DNA of 64,000 nucleotides, taken from contig NW_023998471.1 in assembly GCF_014805625.2 (NCBI RefSeq), positions 1,268,875 through 1,332,874 on the forward strand. The letters are read 5' to 3'. The DNA is from Glossina fuscipes (taxonomy: Eukaryota; Arthropoda; Insecta; Diptera; Glossinidae). The translations under genes were made by a program, and so were the position numbers. Positions 23,801 through 36,954 of the stretch are shown here, in pieces; positions within the stretch are counted from its first letter, which is position 1, and each line of letters opens with the position of its first letter. A model generated the notes under the pieces. That model did not search any database and was not told the DNA's origin. It saw only the letters and a program-made list of their open reading frames with translations.

Positions 23801-26789
23801 TTTGTGTTTTAAAGTAAAAATAAGAATTGCGTTAGACAATGTGGTGTACGGTATTTAATGGCCGGTTTTGCCCGACTAAAATGTTCTTATTTGTTGTTAT
23901 TAATTTAGCCGAAGAAATCAGTTTCGTAATTCGTAACGCTTTAATATCTATCGGTCTTATTACAAACTCAACCGCAATTGTGTGAGATTAGAAGCCACGA
24001 CCATTGATTTGTTAGTTAAAATCGGCCACCCAAGCGGATGTTAACTGTTTTATACTCAAAAATGTTTCTGCGAAAGTTCGAATTTGTTTCCTTTTTTTTG
24101 ATTTTCTATGATCAGCTCTGGTAAGGTGGTTATCAGAAAGGGTGATAGGAAGAAAAGGGTTTAAGAAACGTTGCTACAGAAGGAACGAACGATTATTAGA
24201 TGCTTTTAAGCAAAATTCCTCTTCTTCTTCATTTCTTTTTCGGTCATTAGTACCAGTTGTCGGTACTCTAAAATCTTATCTCTTCAAAGTCATCTGACTT
24301 ACTGTAAATAACCGGAACTATACGACATAATAACAGCAATAATCCAATAAATCCATTCGTTTGTTATTAAAATGGGTAGCTTCCTTTTTACACCTTTTGG
24401 TAAATAATTGCAGACCAAAAATAATGGGACAAATATAATGCGCATTAGAACAAGTATCCATAGATATTTTGGCTTAGGCCAACGCACAAATGTCGTAGTC
24501 AAACTACCGAGCATTGCAAATAAATTAAATGTCAGAAAACAAGTTATCGAAATAAAATAATGCCCTTCTATGAAAAAATCCTTGTTGTAGGGTTTGATAT
24601 CTGAAAATATACAAATATGATTAAAAGTAAAAAATAAACAAGTCAGAAAGTTATATTCGGCGTGAGCCAAATCTCGCGTACCCAACACTCTACTCTCCAA
24701 GTTCATTTATTTGATACCCATATCGCTGGTATTATTAAGAAAGAAGTAATCGCGGTGTCTACGGTAATCATTTTAAAATTAACAAATTTTTGCGCAAATA
24801 TTATATCTTCATTTGAAAAGTTTACAAAATAGTTTCTGCCTTGGTTGCCTTGTGATAAATAAGCATTGAACTTCAAAAATTAAATTTAATTATTCATAAC
24901 TTTGTGTGGACACGGCCGCTTGGTTCCATTTTCGGGCCTAGGGAGTAAAGTGTCTCAAAAAGCAAATGCGGGAAGTTCCAGCCTTCTAAATTTATAATTT
25001 ATGAGTAACGAGCAAAAACCCACAAATTTTTGTTAAGATAAACGGAGTTATACGCTGGCTCTATACTGCAGGCTCTCCTATTCTGATCAATTTGGCCCAC
25101 TTTCCGTACCAAACAGCGTGCGAAAACTTCCAATATTTCTATCAAATCTAAAGTCGATATTTTAACTTTTGCCACGAGGAAAGTGCCAAAATGCAGACAC
25201 ACGTACGGACAGATCAATCAAATCAACTCGCAATTTCGCGCTAATTAAGAATATATAACCTTTATAAGGTCTCTGAACGTTGCTTTGCTTTTGGGTGTCA
25301 CATATATTATGGAAGAAAACAAAATCAGTGTGCCCAATAAAGAAAAGATTGATTGTTTTTTTTTATTTTCTTGGTCACATTTCTGCAACTTCATTAATTA
25401 GCGAAATCAACTGAGGAATACTCTCGAGCTTATTTGAACATTACTGGCATTAAAAACAATTTTTTGAAGTTATAGAGCATTGTTTTAAATTCACATACCA
25501 GAATGTACTGCCGGGAATACAGCGAGTGTAACGAAAAGCGTAAAAAATACATTGCAGAGTTGAGGCAGCGCAGTTAGGAATATAGTGAAGTAGGGTATAT
25601 GAGTTCCAATTTCTTCAACCTTACGTAAGTCTTCTTTGCGTCTAATTATTTCGTGGTATCGATAAAATTTCTAAAAAAAAAGGCGCGGCAAAATTCCTAA
25701 TTCCCTTCGAATATGTCGAAAAGTAGAGTACTTACGTTTAAAGGTAAAACAAAATAGGTATCAACGCATATAAAACATATTAAAATTGCGGTGAGAAAGT
25801 AATAAATAGCCGCAGTTCTATCCGAGGAGAAATATATGAGCTGCATATAGAGGCAATCGATGCCAAAAGCCCACTAAGATTAGATCCAAGAACTATGGCA
25901 CCCGTATATTGTAGCGGTAGAATAGCTGCCATCCCATAAACAGTATTTTGAAAGACACCATTAGCGCCTTAAATAATTTTATTTATCAATAATGTTTATA
26001 TATATACATGTATAAATTTGCTTACTATGCAAAATTACTATAGTTATCATGGTTATCCAAAAGAATACGTCAGGCCAAGATGATGAGTCCACCATAGCCA
26101 GGATAACAGTGAAAATAAAAATAATTAAAATCATTGATATTGTGTAGACGATCCGTTTTGTAATATCACCTCTAGGAGAACAATTTTTTCATACATATGT
26201 CTACACACACACATGCACAATATGTATATGTATATATATATATTCAATCACATTTACCCTATACGCAGAAAAATATTTATCCAATTAAATATAATACTTG
26301 GTATTTGTGATGCAAGACCCATATACTGTAGAAAATATCCAGCATAAAATGTTGGCGATGTATCATTCGTAGCCAATTTGAAATCTACAAAATACTAGAG
26401 AAATTTATTTTTAAAATGAAATTGTACTTATTTTCGCCTCGCCTTAATTAACATTACACTTTTTGCGGTAATGAACATATTCCATGGCATTAAGACACCA
26501 ATACCGTGGAGTACAAATACTAAAAACACTAATTTAAATTTGTCTTTCGGTGGCGACAAAATCATTTGAATTTTAACGAGTTGTTTGCCCGGAGAGTGGA
26601 ACTTTTTTCTTCCGCTTGAAGTAAATTTAAAAAGTTTTTCGAAACCAATGATAAAGATGATAATTGAAAATAAAAAACCTGGCATCCCGAAGAAGAAGGG
26701 CAGCGAATGTCTTAGAATGTCAACAAAAAATGGAAAGGAAAAGAGACTGCATATACGTGTGTTAAAAAGAATGCTAAATAAAATCCGCG

Positions 26790-27180
26790 TAGTACCTATC
26801 GTATTAGAATCCAGTGTTAGCATTCATGTTAGAATCCATCCTTATCTACCATGCTAGATTGCATCCGTGTTAGAGTCCGCCGCTACGTATGATGTCAGGA
26901 ACCGTCGTTTGCTTACCGTTACCAACCTTGATAGAATCCATCTTGAACTACAAATTGGAATCCAATGTTAGGTATGAAAACACGCCAGATTAGAGTCCAC
27001 CTTTGCCTACCGTTACCTATCAAATTTGAATCCGTAGTTATCTACCGCATTCGATCATGTTAGAATCCACAGTTTCCTAGTATTATCTACAGTATTGGAG
27101 TTCACGGCGGTTATCTACTACATCAAAATGCGCTGCCTCTACTGCTCCTACGATATTAGAACCCACCCCGTTACGTGCCG
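26790..27180. repeat. Degenerate minisatellite with core TTAGAATCCA
   Basis: About ten imperfect copies of a TTAGAATCCA core recur at 26810, 26829, 26868, 26930, 26958, 26993, 27028, 27059, 27092 and 27158. They are spaced roughly 20 to 65 bases apart, with TATCTACC-like filler between several of them. The array lies just upstream of the first remaining exon of the ENT pseudogene. Confidence 0.6.
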
Positions 27181-28426
27181 TATTACTCAATTCGATGTTA
27201 TCAACTAAATATAATGCAATTTTTGTAAGATCGCCGTCTGCGTAGGACAACCTTTTGTAATAATAAAAAAATCCAAAACCATACTACAAAAGCCGATCTT
27301 ATGTAAGATCAAGGCAATACCCCTAGACAAACAAAATGGAACTACATTGCATCTGCAGATAAATTTGAGTCAAAGCAAACTCCTGCTGTCCAGGTGAGCA
27401 GGTAAGAGAAGCAAGAGAGTTTTTCTCGAGTGTTCTTTTCGTCGTGGCTATAGTGAGCGCTCAGTCGGTAAAGTCATAATTCTTAAGAAGTAACCACACA
27501 CTGTAGGCACTCTTTTTTTCTTTTCTCCCTATTTTCTGATTGTGTTGGGAGTATAGAGGCGATCACCTCTAATCGGCCATGCATGCCTTCACATACTCTT
27601 ACCAATTGGTGATATACCCACTAGGCTGCGGCCACCCCTTTCCTATTATGTTTTCTTTCCTTTCTTCTTCCTAGCCGTCACCGTGTTACACTAATAAGGG
27701 GTCACTCGGGACATCCACGGAGTTACTGGTAATATTAAAAAAAAAAAACTTTAAATGGGGCTGATACTCTCTCAGTTCTAATTCAGTTCTCAATTCTCCT
27801 CTTAGTAAATTATTTCAACTCTTCAGTCAAAAAAACATTTTTACATCTCCAATATGTTCAAAGGAAAACCATAGTGTCTTCTCCTCTCTTCACTTCACTG
27901 AAATTGTTTTCCAATTGAAGTCATTCACAAATAACGTTAGGTATGATTATGATACGAGTATCAAGACAAAAACGTGATTTTGAAAAAATATATTTATTAT
28001 AGTGTTTTTTTGTGAATAAAAATTTATAACAAAGATACACTTAATGCTTAAAAGTTACGCACTTTTTGTAGAACAAATAAATAGAAAAATGTTTATATAA
28101 AATATTTAATAAATACAAAATAGATTAGAAATAGGCTTATTTTGGTGCATTCGCTTCTGGTGATGGTCATTATTTTAATTTGAGAGGTATTGATGTTACA
28201 TGAATTTAGTCTTTCGTTCTATTTCTTCTTTTTAACATGGATTATTATTAGGCTAAACAACGAAAAATAGTAGGTGATCCTAAATAAAATTTAACAATTA
28301 TGATTTTGTTGTTGTTGTTGTTGTTGTTATTTCCACCTCTGCGGAATAGTCCTGATTAATAATTGTATTAAAACATAAAAATTTATTATTTTCCCGATTC
28401 GAACATTTTTGAGAAATGATTTTAAT
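27181..28426. other. Spacer between the two ENT copies
   Basis: I see no gene. The stretch carries a (GTT)n tract at 28307-28329 and, near 27230-27305, repeated TGTAAGATC/GATCTTA words. The intact ENT gene ends at 28427, so its 3' UTR extends leftwards into this region. Confidence 0.5.
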
Positions 28427-31400
28427 TTAAAAAATTACAAAGTATGGAAATAGAAAGGAAAAAAGAATCCCCGAAAATATTCCAGTTATTAACATAGCGG
28501 CTGCAAACATTCCCGCTGTTGTTTGGTATTTCGGAGATACCGTTTTTGGAGCGTACATCATGCCAAGCGAACTGAAATATAAACCGAAATAATTTACATA
28601 TATCAGAAATATTTAATTTTTTATACTAATAATATATATATATAAAAAAAATTTGGAAATATTCTGGCATTAAAGTCCGCAAATTTTGCAAAATAATGTG
28701 AGGGGGAAAGTGGGAAAGAACGAGAGAGGGGGGAGGGGAGAAATAATATTTGAAACTGTTCGATAACAGTTCTCAGACCTTCCTTTAAGCCTTCGTCTTT
28801 CCTTACAATTTCTTTACATTTTCAAGCAATATTTTTGAAAAGTCCTAGGCATTTTAATTACCTTAAATAGCCGGAACTGAACGACATGACTACCGCAATA
28901 ATCCAATAGATCCATTCGTTTGTTATTAAAATTGGCAGTGTTCTCTGCACACCTTTTGGTAAATAGTTGCAGAACAAGAATAATGGCAAAAATGCACCAC
29001 GCATTGAAACAGGAATCCATAAATATTTTGGCTTAGGCCATTGTACCCACGACGTAGCTAAGCTTCCGAGCATAGCAAATAAATTAAATGTCAAGAAACA
29101 TGTTATTGATGTAAAAAGTTGATCGGGTATAAAAAAATCATTGTGGTTCGGTCTAATATCTATAAAGAAAAAAAAAATTAAATAAATAAAAAATTAAACA
29201 CAAAAAAATCATGGGAAATATTATTTTCCACTAGTTTCCGTAAATTGTTAAATTCGTCATTGACGAGAGAGAATGTATCTTTTGTATCTTGTATCCTTTC
29301 CCCTGTACCCTTCATTGGAAATTTGCAAAGTGATTTCACGTCGATTCACTTGAGTAAGGAATCTTTTTATCACTGAAAATGTGAACGGCGATAATTAGAA
29401 GTCTATTGTTTCGAGCGAACTTTTCAATCATGGAATGAGCAACACATCAGTTATTTTTAAGTAATAGGAGGAATTATTGAATAAAATTTTTCTTTGATCC
29501 GTTTCGACATAAGTTTTAATAAGTAACAAAGTTATATACGCCAGGGGCCAAAGCTCGCGTATCCACTATATAAATACTTGGTCCTCTTAACATTTTAATG
29601 TCCAAGAGGGCGCTTCACTTTATGTATTAAACGTCCACCATAATCAAATTATAAATAATACACTTTATCCACTAAGTGCTGACGTCTACCAGAATTAATT
29701 TAGAATTAACACACTTGGCCTCACGCATTCTATTCTCCAAGTCCTTTTACGTGATGCCCATGTCAACGGTATTGTAACGAAAAAATTAGTTCACTACTTC
29801 GTGACGTCCGTGATATGCAATTTGGAGCTAACACGCTTGGATTTTCGCATTCCACTCTCCACGTCCTTTTATTTGATACCTATATCGCTGGTATTATTAA
29901 GAAAAAGTGAATCGCGGGGTCTACCATATTTATTTTAAAATAAACGCAGGCAGATAATACATCTCCATTTGAGGAGCGAACAAAATAGTTTTAAGCATTC
30001 TGTCTTGTTTGCCTTACCATAAATATGCATAAAATCTCAAAAAAGTGGAGAAATTAAAATTTAATTACTTGTAACTTTGCGTGGACATGGCCGACTGTTT
30101 CCATTTGTGGACGTAAAGAGTAGGGTGTTTTGTAAAGTAAATGTCGAAAATTTCAATCTTCTAACTTTTATAATTTCCGAGTAGCTTGTTAAAATAAATT
30201 AAGTTGCGTGCAGTTTACGGTCCACTGCAGGCTTCTGCTCTGACCAATTTGGTCTATTTTCAATACCAACCTGCGCGCAAAAACTTCCAATGTTTCTACT
30301 AAATTTAAAGTCGATATTTTCACTTTTGCGACCAGAAGAGTGCCAACAACATGCGCTAGACATAGGGACGGACATGTCTTAGTGAACTCAGAATTTCACG
30401 ATGACCAACATGTATATACACTTATGCTTCCTTTTGGGAAGCAAAAAACAAAATGAGTATACCCCCTTCCTTTGATGGTGGGGGGTGGGTATCAAGAGGC
30501 CTCAAATTTCCACTATCTGTCTTTAATATTTGCAGTATTATCAGTTACCATGGGGATTTAAATCTAATCTCACGACTTAAAGCTGTAGTTCTTAGTGATC
30601 GTAGAATATTTGTAAAGCTTTGTAAATTAAATTTTTCTTTTGCTGCCTTTGAAAACTTAATAGAGTTGGCAAAAGAGAGAGTAGAAATGTTTTATACATA
30701 TGTTTCAAAAAGGCTTACCAGAATGTACCGCCGGAAATACAGCGAGTGTAACAAAAAATACAAAAAATATATTAAAAAGTTGAGGAAATGCTTGGAAGAA
30801 GACACTACCATATGGAATTTTAACCGGAACACGCTGATCTGTCCGCACATTCTCTTTACGTCTTATCGTTTCATGATATCTATAAAATTTCTAAAAGCAG
30901 AAACAAAAGAATAAAATTTTTAATTTCGTTTGTCAAGCGAAGAACTTACATTTAAAGGTAACGCGAAGTAGGTATCAAAGCACATTAGTAGCACTAACAT
31001 GGCAGTGATGAAGTAATAAATAGCGGAAGTTCTGTATGAAGAGAAAACGAATGAGCTGCATATGGAGACGATTGTCGCAAAAAGGCCACTAATATTAGCA
31101 CCGAGAACAACGGCACCAGTGTACTCAACGGGTAGAGTGGCTGCCATGCCATAAATCGTATTTTGATAAATGCCATTAGCCACTAAAATTAATTTATTAT
31201 TATTGAAAATAATTAATAAGAATATTTTTAATTTTTCGCACTTACTATTTAACAAGATTACACTTAACATGGTTATCCAAAAGAATACGTCCGGCCAAAC
31301 CGATGAATCCAATATAGCCAATATAATCGTAATTGTAAAAATAATTAATTCCAATAATATGCTATACACTATTCGCTTTGTTAGATCGCCTCTAAAAAGA

Positions 31401-34400
31401 AATAAAATTAAACCTATATATATCCAAAGTTATATATTAGATGTACGTATGCATATATTTACATATATATGTATATATATATATAAATATGCATGCTGTT
31501 AAATACTTACCCCAATTGCACGAAAATATTTAACCAATTAAATATTAAATTAGGTATCTGCGATGCGAAACCCAAGTACTGAAGAAAATATCCATCGTAC
31601 GATATTGAGGAAGACGTATCATTTGTAGATGCCAATTTAAAATCTACAAAATACTATAGAACAATACACACATGCAATTCGAATTTATGTCTGAGAAATG
31701 TTCAATTCAATTAAATTTGTCTCACTTTCGGTAAAAACTTACGCTTTTCGCGGTGATAAACATATTCCAGGGCATTAGCGTACCGAGACCGTGCAGTAGA
31801 AAAATTAAAAATACTAATTTAAATTTATCTTTTGGCGGCGTCAAAGACATTTGAGCTTTTGCCATCGTTAGTCCTGTAAATAAACAAAAAAAATTTCCTC
31901 ATTGATCAAACAACAAATGCCAAAAATAGATACAACAATGCTTGATAAGAAGGGCAAGCAAATATAAATATGTATTTGGAATGCAGAGAAAATGCTGCTG
32001 CAAAAAAAAACAGAGGTAAAATGTTGCCTTGCAACATTTTTGCACGTCTGCAAGTGTGTGTCGAAAAGAATGCAGTGTTGGGAAAAAAAGGAACTGTACA
32101 TGGAAATATTATAAAGTTGCTTTCTCCAATCTGAATTCTGACCGGCAAGCGAACACCATAAGCATATCCATCTATCTACCCCTTTTGCCCTCAACCCATA
32201 ACATAAGCTTATATGCTTGAAAGTTATAAAGTACTGCTGGACTTGCTTGATTCCGTTTAAATATTCACTCTCGATCACACGGTTGTGTTTTTCTTAATAA
32301 ATGCTAAAAGTTTTTCACCTGCCGCTAAATAATTAGTCTATATTTGTTATGTGATGATAAGCTATGATACGCTGAGAGGGATGTACGTATTCTTGATTGG
32401 TTGATGAAATTCTAAACCGATATAGGAAGGTAAGTCTCTCTGCGTAATGTCTGCAATAAACATTCCCCGACATTTGACATTCTGGCACGTTGTAGTAGTC
32501 TAGTTGTTGTAGTTCTAGCGCAAGCCTGCAGCTCAACATACATTGAGACAATATTCAATTGCAAAAACAAAAAAAAAACTATATTAGTCGCTCGTTACTT
32601 ACGACAACAAATACAATGCTAAACATTTGCCTATATCTATGGATAATTCGAATATAACAGAATATGTTTTTGCCATTTACAATGCCTACATGGAAGCTTA
32701 GTAAGTTATACGTGTACTTAACTAGTATCAAATGCTCAGCGAATCTAGGCGAAACTTCGACCGGAATATTGGATGAAGGAGTGAGCATTCATGACAAAAC
32801 TCGGTAAAAAAGTCCAAAAAATTTTCTTTGGACCGAGAAGATTTGAGAGGATGATTTATTTATAAGCACATCCAGGGCAAGTGCTCTACAGAGATGAGAG
32901 AGCTATGTTCTTTATCAGAAGCACAAGGATATTTCAGCGTTCTCACCTACTCGTCTTGGAATTGCCGGCGTATCGCACGACACATTACCACGTTTGGTCG
33001 TTCTTCAATCACACTGCCCACCTCTGTAACAATCTGCCGACAATGGTCTTTCCCAACGTGCTTGATATTTCTGCTCCCAAGTCAAACGTGCGAAGCACTG
33101 CTCCATCTTTCCATCCTTCTTCCTGCTCGCACCAATGCAGGGGACATTTCCTTGCGGCGGGTAGAAAAAAAAGAGCTTGGAAATGCATTTTTAAAAAGCG
33201 AACAAATATTTCGGCTTTTACGAATCGAATCTTTAAGTCGGAGATTCCTAAAAGATTAATTATCATCTTATGGACGATTTATAAGAAAATTGCTTATTAT
33301 TATTATTATTAGCTTAGCTAACAGAAATAACTTCAAACAATGAAGCACCAGTTATCTAAGGCTATCGACTTCATTGAAACTCTGCTGCATTTACAGCTTA
33401 AGCACAATAAAATATTAAAATTTTCAAAATTATTCTTATATAAAATGATCTTAAGTCACTTACAATTTTTTTACATTAATTCATTCAATTAAATGCTTCC
33501 TCTCACTTACCGTTCATTTAACCCAAGTCAAGTCAAGTTACATCCATTTACTCTTTTTCACTTCAGTTTACCAATTTAGTTAAGCTATTTTCAAAATTAA
33601 TCTTAGCGTTAATTAGAACAAATTTTTTCCTTTTTTTAAAGCGTAGCACATTTTCGTCAAGTCGAACATTGAAAGGAATCGGTAATGACTTTTTTGGTCA
33701 ACTGATAATTAATTCATTTCATTTTTCTATAAAAAAATTGTGATATTTTATCTAAGGCTTCCCTTATTGCAAATGGATTTTCCATTAAAGTTATATTGAG
33801 TAAATAATTTCGTTTGTTATTCACATAAGTACGTCCATATGTCCGCTATTCTGAACCAGAGTAAGGTTTAAAATCAAGATAGTAAAGCTTGCACAATTTT
33901 GAAAATGAAATTTTCATTTCAGAATGGCTCGCTTATAATGCGAAAATAGAAAAAACTGAAAATTTCAGAATTGGAGATCAAATTTGAAAGAATTGTGTCA
34001 TTTATGGAAAACAACAACAGGACGAGAATTTTCATGTTTTTTCCCTCTCTTTTTTTCCGTAGCACTGTATGGGCGAACGTTAAAATGGATACACAATTTG
34101 TACAAGATTTTTTTCTTCCCTTTTAATCTTATTCTTTAATCGAGTAGAGAGCTGATCGAATGTATAAGAGAATTTCTTGATTGACCTATCTTCACATCCA
34201 ATTTACTTTTATTGAAATTCAAAAAATTAATGACCTGTGACCGTTTCTTCTGAAGATATTGTATTTCGTTTACTGGTTTTATTTCTTGATAGTAGCAAAC
34301 TAGTTTGCTTGCAAAGTAAATAACTTGGAAGCATTTGTTGTAAGTGAATGATCTTTCTTGTAAAATAAGATAAACAATCTTTAAGCTCTATCTTATCTTG

Positions 34401-36954
34401 GCTTCTTTTTCGATAATTACTCATTTCAAGCGTGAAAGGAGACCAACTTTTTTTTTTTTAAATTAATTTACAAAAGAAACCATTGGAGTGCGTGATTAAT
34501 TAAACTCGATAAAGGCACAGAATGAGTACAATATGAGTATGGGTTCTTTTGTCTTGAAACTTTTTCTACTTCTGTTTGATATTTCAATTTATCAAAGTCT
34601 CGCTTAACGGTACATAAAAGTTCCATTCGTTTAAGTGACACTTAAATTAAGCCTATAAACTACTTAAATGAGTCCCCCGGATACTGGCCATCACCGTTAG
34701 ACAATTACCCTAGATGTCCCTGTCATATGATTTGAGGACACTTTGAGGTCACTCCTCCTCATTTTTCAATATGTTAAAAGCAAATCTTTTTCCTCTTAAT
34801 TGCTTCCTAGAAATTAATCAGCAGAAGTCGTTATTATATCCCCGTAAAACACAAAAAACGTAATTCAAACAGTTTCGACAACAAAAACGATATTGTTTTC
34901 AATCATCATAAAAATCGTGTATTAGCACCAAGCAATTAGTCAATATTCAAGTATTTTTCGATTTATTACTTTATTTAATCAGAAATGTTTTTTCCGTGGG
35001 AAAAATTCACGAGACGAGGTATTCTTAACTCTTGTTAAGCAAAGAGATCTAAAAAAAACTTTTTCGTTTTCGTGCTCATGTTACTATTGAGAAGAAAAAA
35101 CAAAAAAAAAAAAATAATTCAATGAAAATTTACAGAAAAATGAAAAAAAGAAATTTTTTCCTAAAAATTATGATGCGACAGCATTTATTAATGAGCTTAA
35201 TTGCTTATTAACACTCATATTATACTCACTACCTTAATATTATTGTACTTTGTGCTCTTATCAACGGCATTAACGATTTTGTGTTAAATGAATTTTGAAT
35301 ACTTCTCTATATATTTTATATATTCAGCCCAGTTCGAGCAGAATCTTTTAGTTGCCGAAAACGGTTGCGACATACTCATCCAACGCCGAGAAAACAATAG
35401 ACAACCGTAGTTCATGGACAAATTGTAAAACTATATTTTCACTTCACTTTTTTAAAGGTGCATAGTTACGTAATTTCTGAATAAAATCAACATGCTAAAT
35501 CCTTTATATTAATATATACGATTTTGATTTGCTTTCATTGGACGATGTTGATGACGGCTTTGGATTTTCATTCTCAAAACATTTAATGGATAACTCATTG
35601 TCTTCGGATTTAATTGGCGCCGGTTTATATTTTATATTCAGTCACAGTACTGACTTATGTACAGAACAGACTGAAAATGGACATGTAAATTGCTCTCAGC
35701 TTGCTTGTCTCCCGCTTGAGCTTTAACCGGATCATCGTCGCTTAAGTCTTTCTCTTTCATTTCTTTCATTGAAGAACGAAGCTATACTAGACCCTAATCA
35801 GAAATACATATATTAACCCTTTGCACTCGAGGGCTCCGCTACGAAGACATTGTAAATAATTTGCAGTTCTTAACACAAAAACAAAAACAAATCGTAAAAA
35901 CTAGTATTCGGGCGTTTCGCTGTTAGTGACCGCTCGCGGATTATAATTCGAATGAAAAAAAACTTCGAGTGCAAAGGGTTAAAAGTATAATAAAGTGTAA
36001 ATAATTGAATGCTAAAGACGATTTGAATATCTAGTGCATACAATATCTTGTTCACGTCAAATCACTAGACTATAATGATCTTTTTATTTTACACTCTTAC
36101 CTTTAAAATTCAATTGATCATTAGGAAGTTTTTGTGCTTCCCATGAAGGCGTTAGGCTAACCGGCTTCTGCCCAGAGAGAAATGGAGATTTCTCCTCTTT
36201 ATTTACATCTGGAATATATAATTAATGTATAGATTTATAACTAATTATGTTAATATTTGTTATGTAGAGTATGCCATCTATTAGTTTTTTATATCCATCA
36301 AAATGTTTGCAATATTTATACCCACAAGGAAACCCACAAAGTATTATATATTATCCGATGTTATAGAGCATGAAAATTTAGTTCCTCTTCTAAAACAAAG
36401 GCGATGAGCATAAAAGATTCGGTTACGAGCAAATATAATTTTCTTATTTGTTTATATGAATAATATTTCTTTCGAGACACATGTGCTACGTGCTTTCCTT
36501 TTTTTATGTGTGCAACAATCAATGAAAGATTACTGAGGAACGAAATATTTCGAAGAATTTTTATCTTTAGATTGATATGTCATCCATGAATAGAGACGGA
36601 CATTAACAACGCGCGATAGAATAAGAATAATTGAAAAAAATTTGACCCTTGCGCCAATGAAAAGTTTTCTTTTTTTGGTTACATGAATGACAAAATGAAT
36701 AACAAGTCACGTGCAATTCAAGATCTTTAATAAAGCAAAATGTAATCGAGAAAGTCAATGAACTTTTAATGCAAGAGATTATATATAGCTCTAGTTTAAT
36801 AATATTTGTTATGGTCTTTTATTTTGATTACACAAACAAACAAAAAAAAAACGGATCTTATATTGAATTAACTTATAAATGCAAATAAAATTGAAACGGT
36901 AAAAGCAATTTCAAATAATGTTACGGTAGTAATCTTTTACTTACAATAACTCAT
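28427..36954 (-). CDS. Equilibrative nucleoside transporter (ENT/SLC29 family)
   Basis: Nine exons: 36945-36954, 36101-36208, 31743-31873, 31511-31653, 31246-31391, 30950-31182, 30719-30890, 28862-29159 and 28427-28571. All phases agree and they total 1386 bases, or 461 residues, the usual ENT length. The first exon encodes only MSY plus one base. The second gives the cytosolic N terminus (VNKEEKSPFLSGQKP). Membrane segments begin at LTPPKDKFKLVF and HGLGTLMPWNMFITAKS, followed by QYLGFASQIPNLIFNW, SSVWPDVFFWITML, TLAVFPAVHSDIRP, WPKPKYLWIP and the end SPKYQTTAGMFAAAM. By family these proteins carry nucleosides across membranes by facilitated diffusion. It resembles Drosophila Ent2 most, from memory. 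Intron 2 is 4.2 kb. A decayed duplicate lies immediately downstream on the same strand. Confidence 0.93.
29700..29960. repeat. Imperfect ~122-base tandem repeat in an ENT intron
   Basis: ACACACTTGG near 29709 and ACACGCTTGG near 29831 start two similar units (CGCATTC, CTCCAAGTCC against CTCCACGTCC, GGTATT). The second unit continues like the matching intron of the pseudogene copy (24660-24770). So the intron was copied with the gene and one unit was then repeated here, or lost there. Confidence 0.6.
33293..33311. repeat. (ATT)n microsatellite
   Basis: About six ATT units lie inside the long second intron of the ENT gene. Confidence 0.8.
35817..35978. mobile_element. piggyBac-type MITE flanked by TTAA
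   Basis: The 162-bp element starts CCCTTTGCACTCGAGGG and ends with the inverted CTTCGAGTGCAAAGGG, a 14-base perfect terminal inverted repeat. It is flanked on both sides by TTAA (35813-35816 and 35979-35982), the target-site duplication of piggyBac transposons. The CCC...GGG ends also fit that superfamily. It has no coding capacity, so it would have been moved by a transposase from elsewhere. Confidence 0.85.

Larger units (their letters stand above)
21132..26600 (-). pseudogene. Decayed duplicate of the equilibrative nucleoside transporter
   Basis: Exons can be followed at about 26458-26590, 26258-26394, 26026-26171, 25736-25967, 25499-25670, 24303-24600 and 21132-21269. They match the intact neighbour exon for exon: 146, 172 and 298 bases are identical in length, and one exon differs by 6 in-frame bases. 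Two exons lack one base. In 25736-25967 (232 against 233) the frame breaks in the CSSYI-SSDRTAAIYY region, and in the last exon it breaks between VPK and TISPKYETTAGMF. The start codon and its acceptor are also altered relative to the intact copy. Introns are retained, so it arose by segmental duplication. Its last intron (about 3 kb against 290 bases) is swollen with dispersed repeats. Single-base sequence error is the main alternative explanation for each break. Confidence 0.8.
31874..36100 (-). other. Long second intron of the ENT gene
   Basis: This 4.2-kb intron has a GTAAGAG donor (minus strand, 36100) and a pyrimidine-rich acceptor ending at 31874. It holds the piggyBac-type MITE at 35.8 kb and several ORF-like stretches (32.0-33.3 kb and 35.6-35.8 kb) that I could not assign to a gene. 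Confidence 0.7.

Noticed and set aside
30453..30914. 153-codon plus-strand ORF
   Set aside because: It lies antisense over an ENT exon and its composition is that of a complement reading, not of a known protein.
32881..33312. Overlapping ORFs of 143 and 121 codons on the plus strand and one on the minus strand
   Set aside because: They lie inside an ENT intron. No motif, start context or exon structure supports any of the frames, and simultaneous openness in several frames suggests chance or an old insertion.
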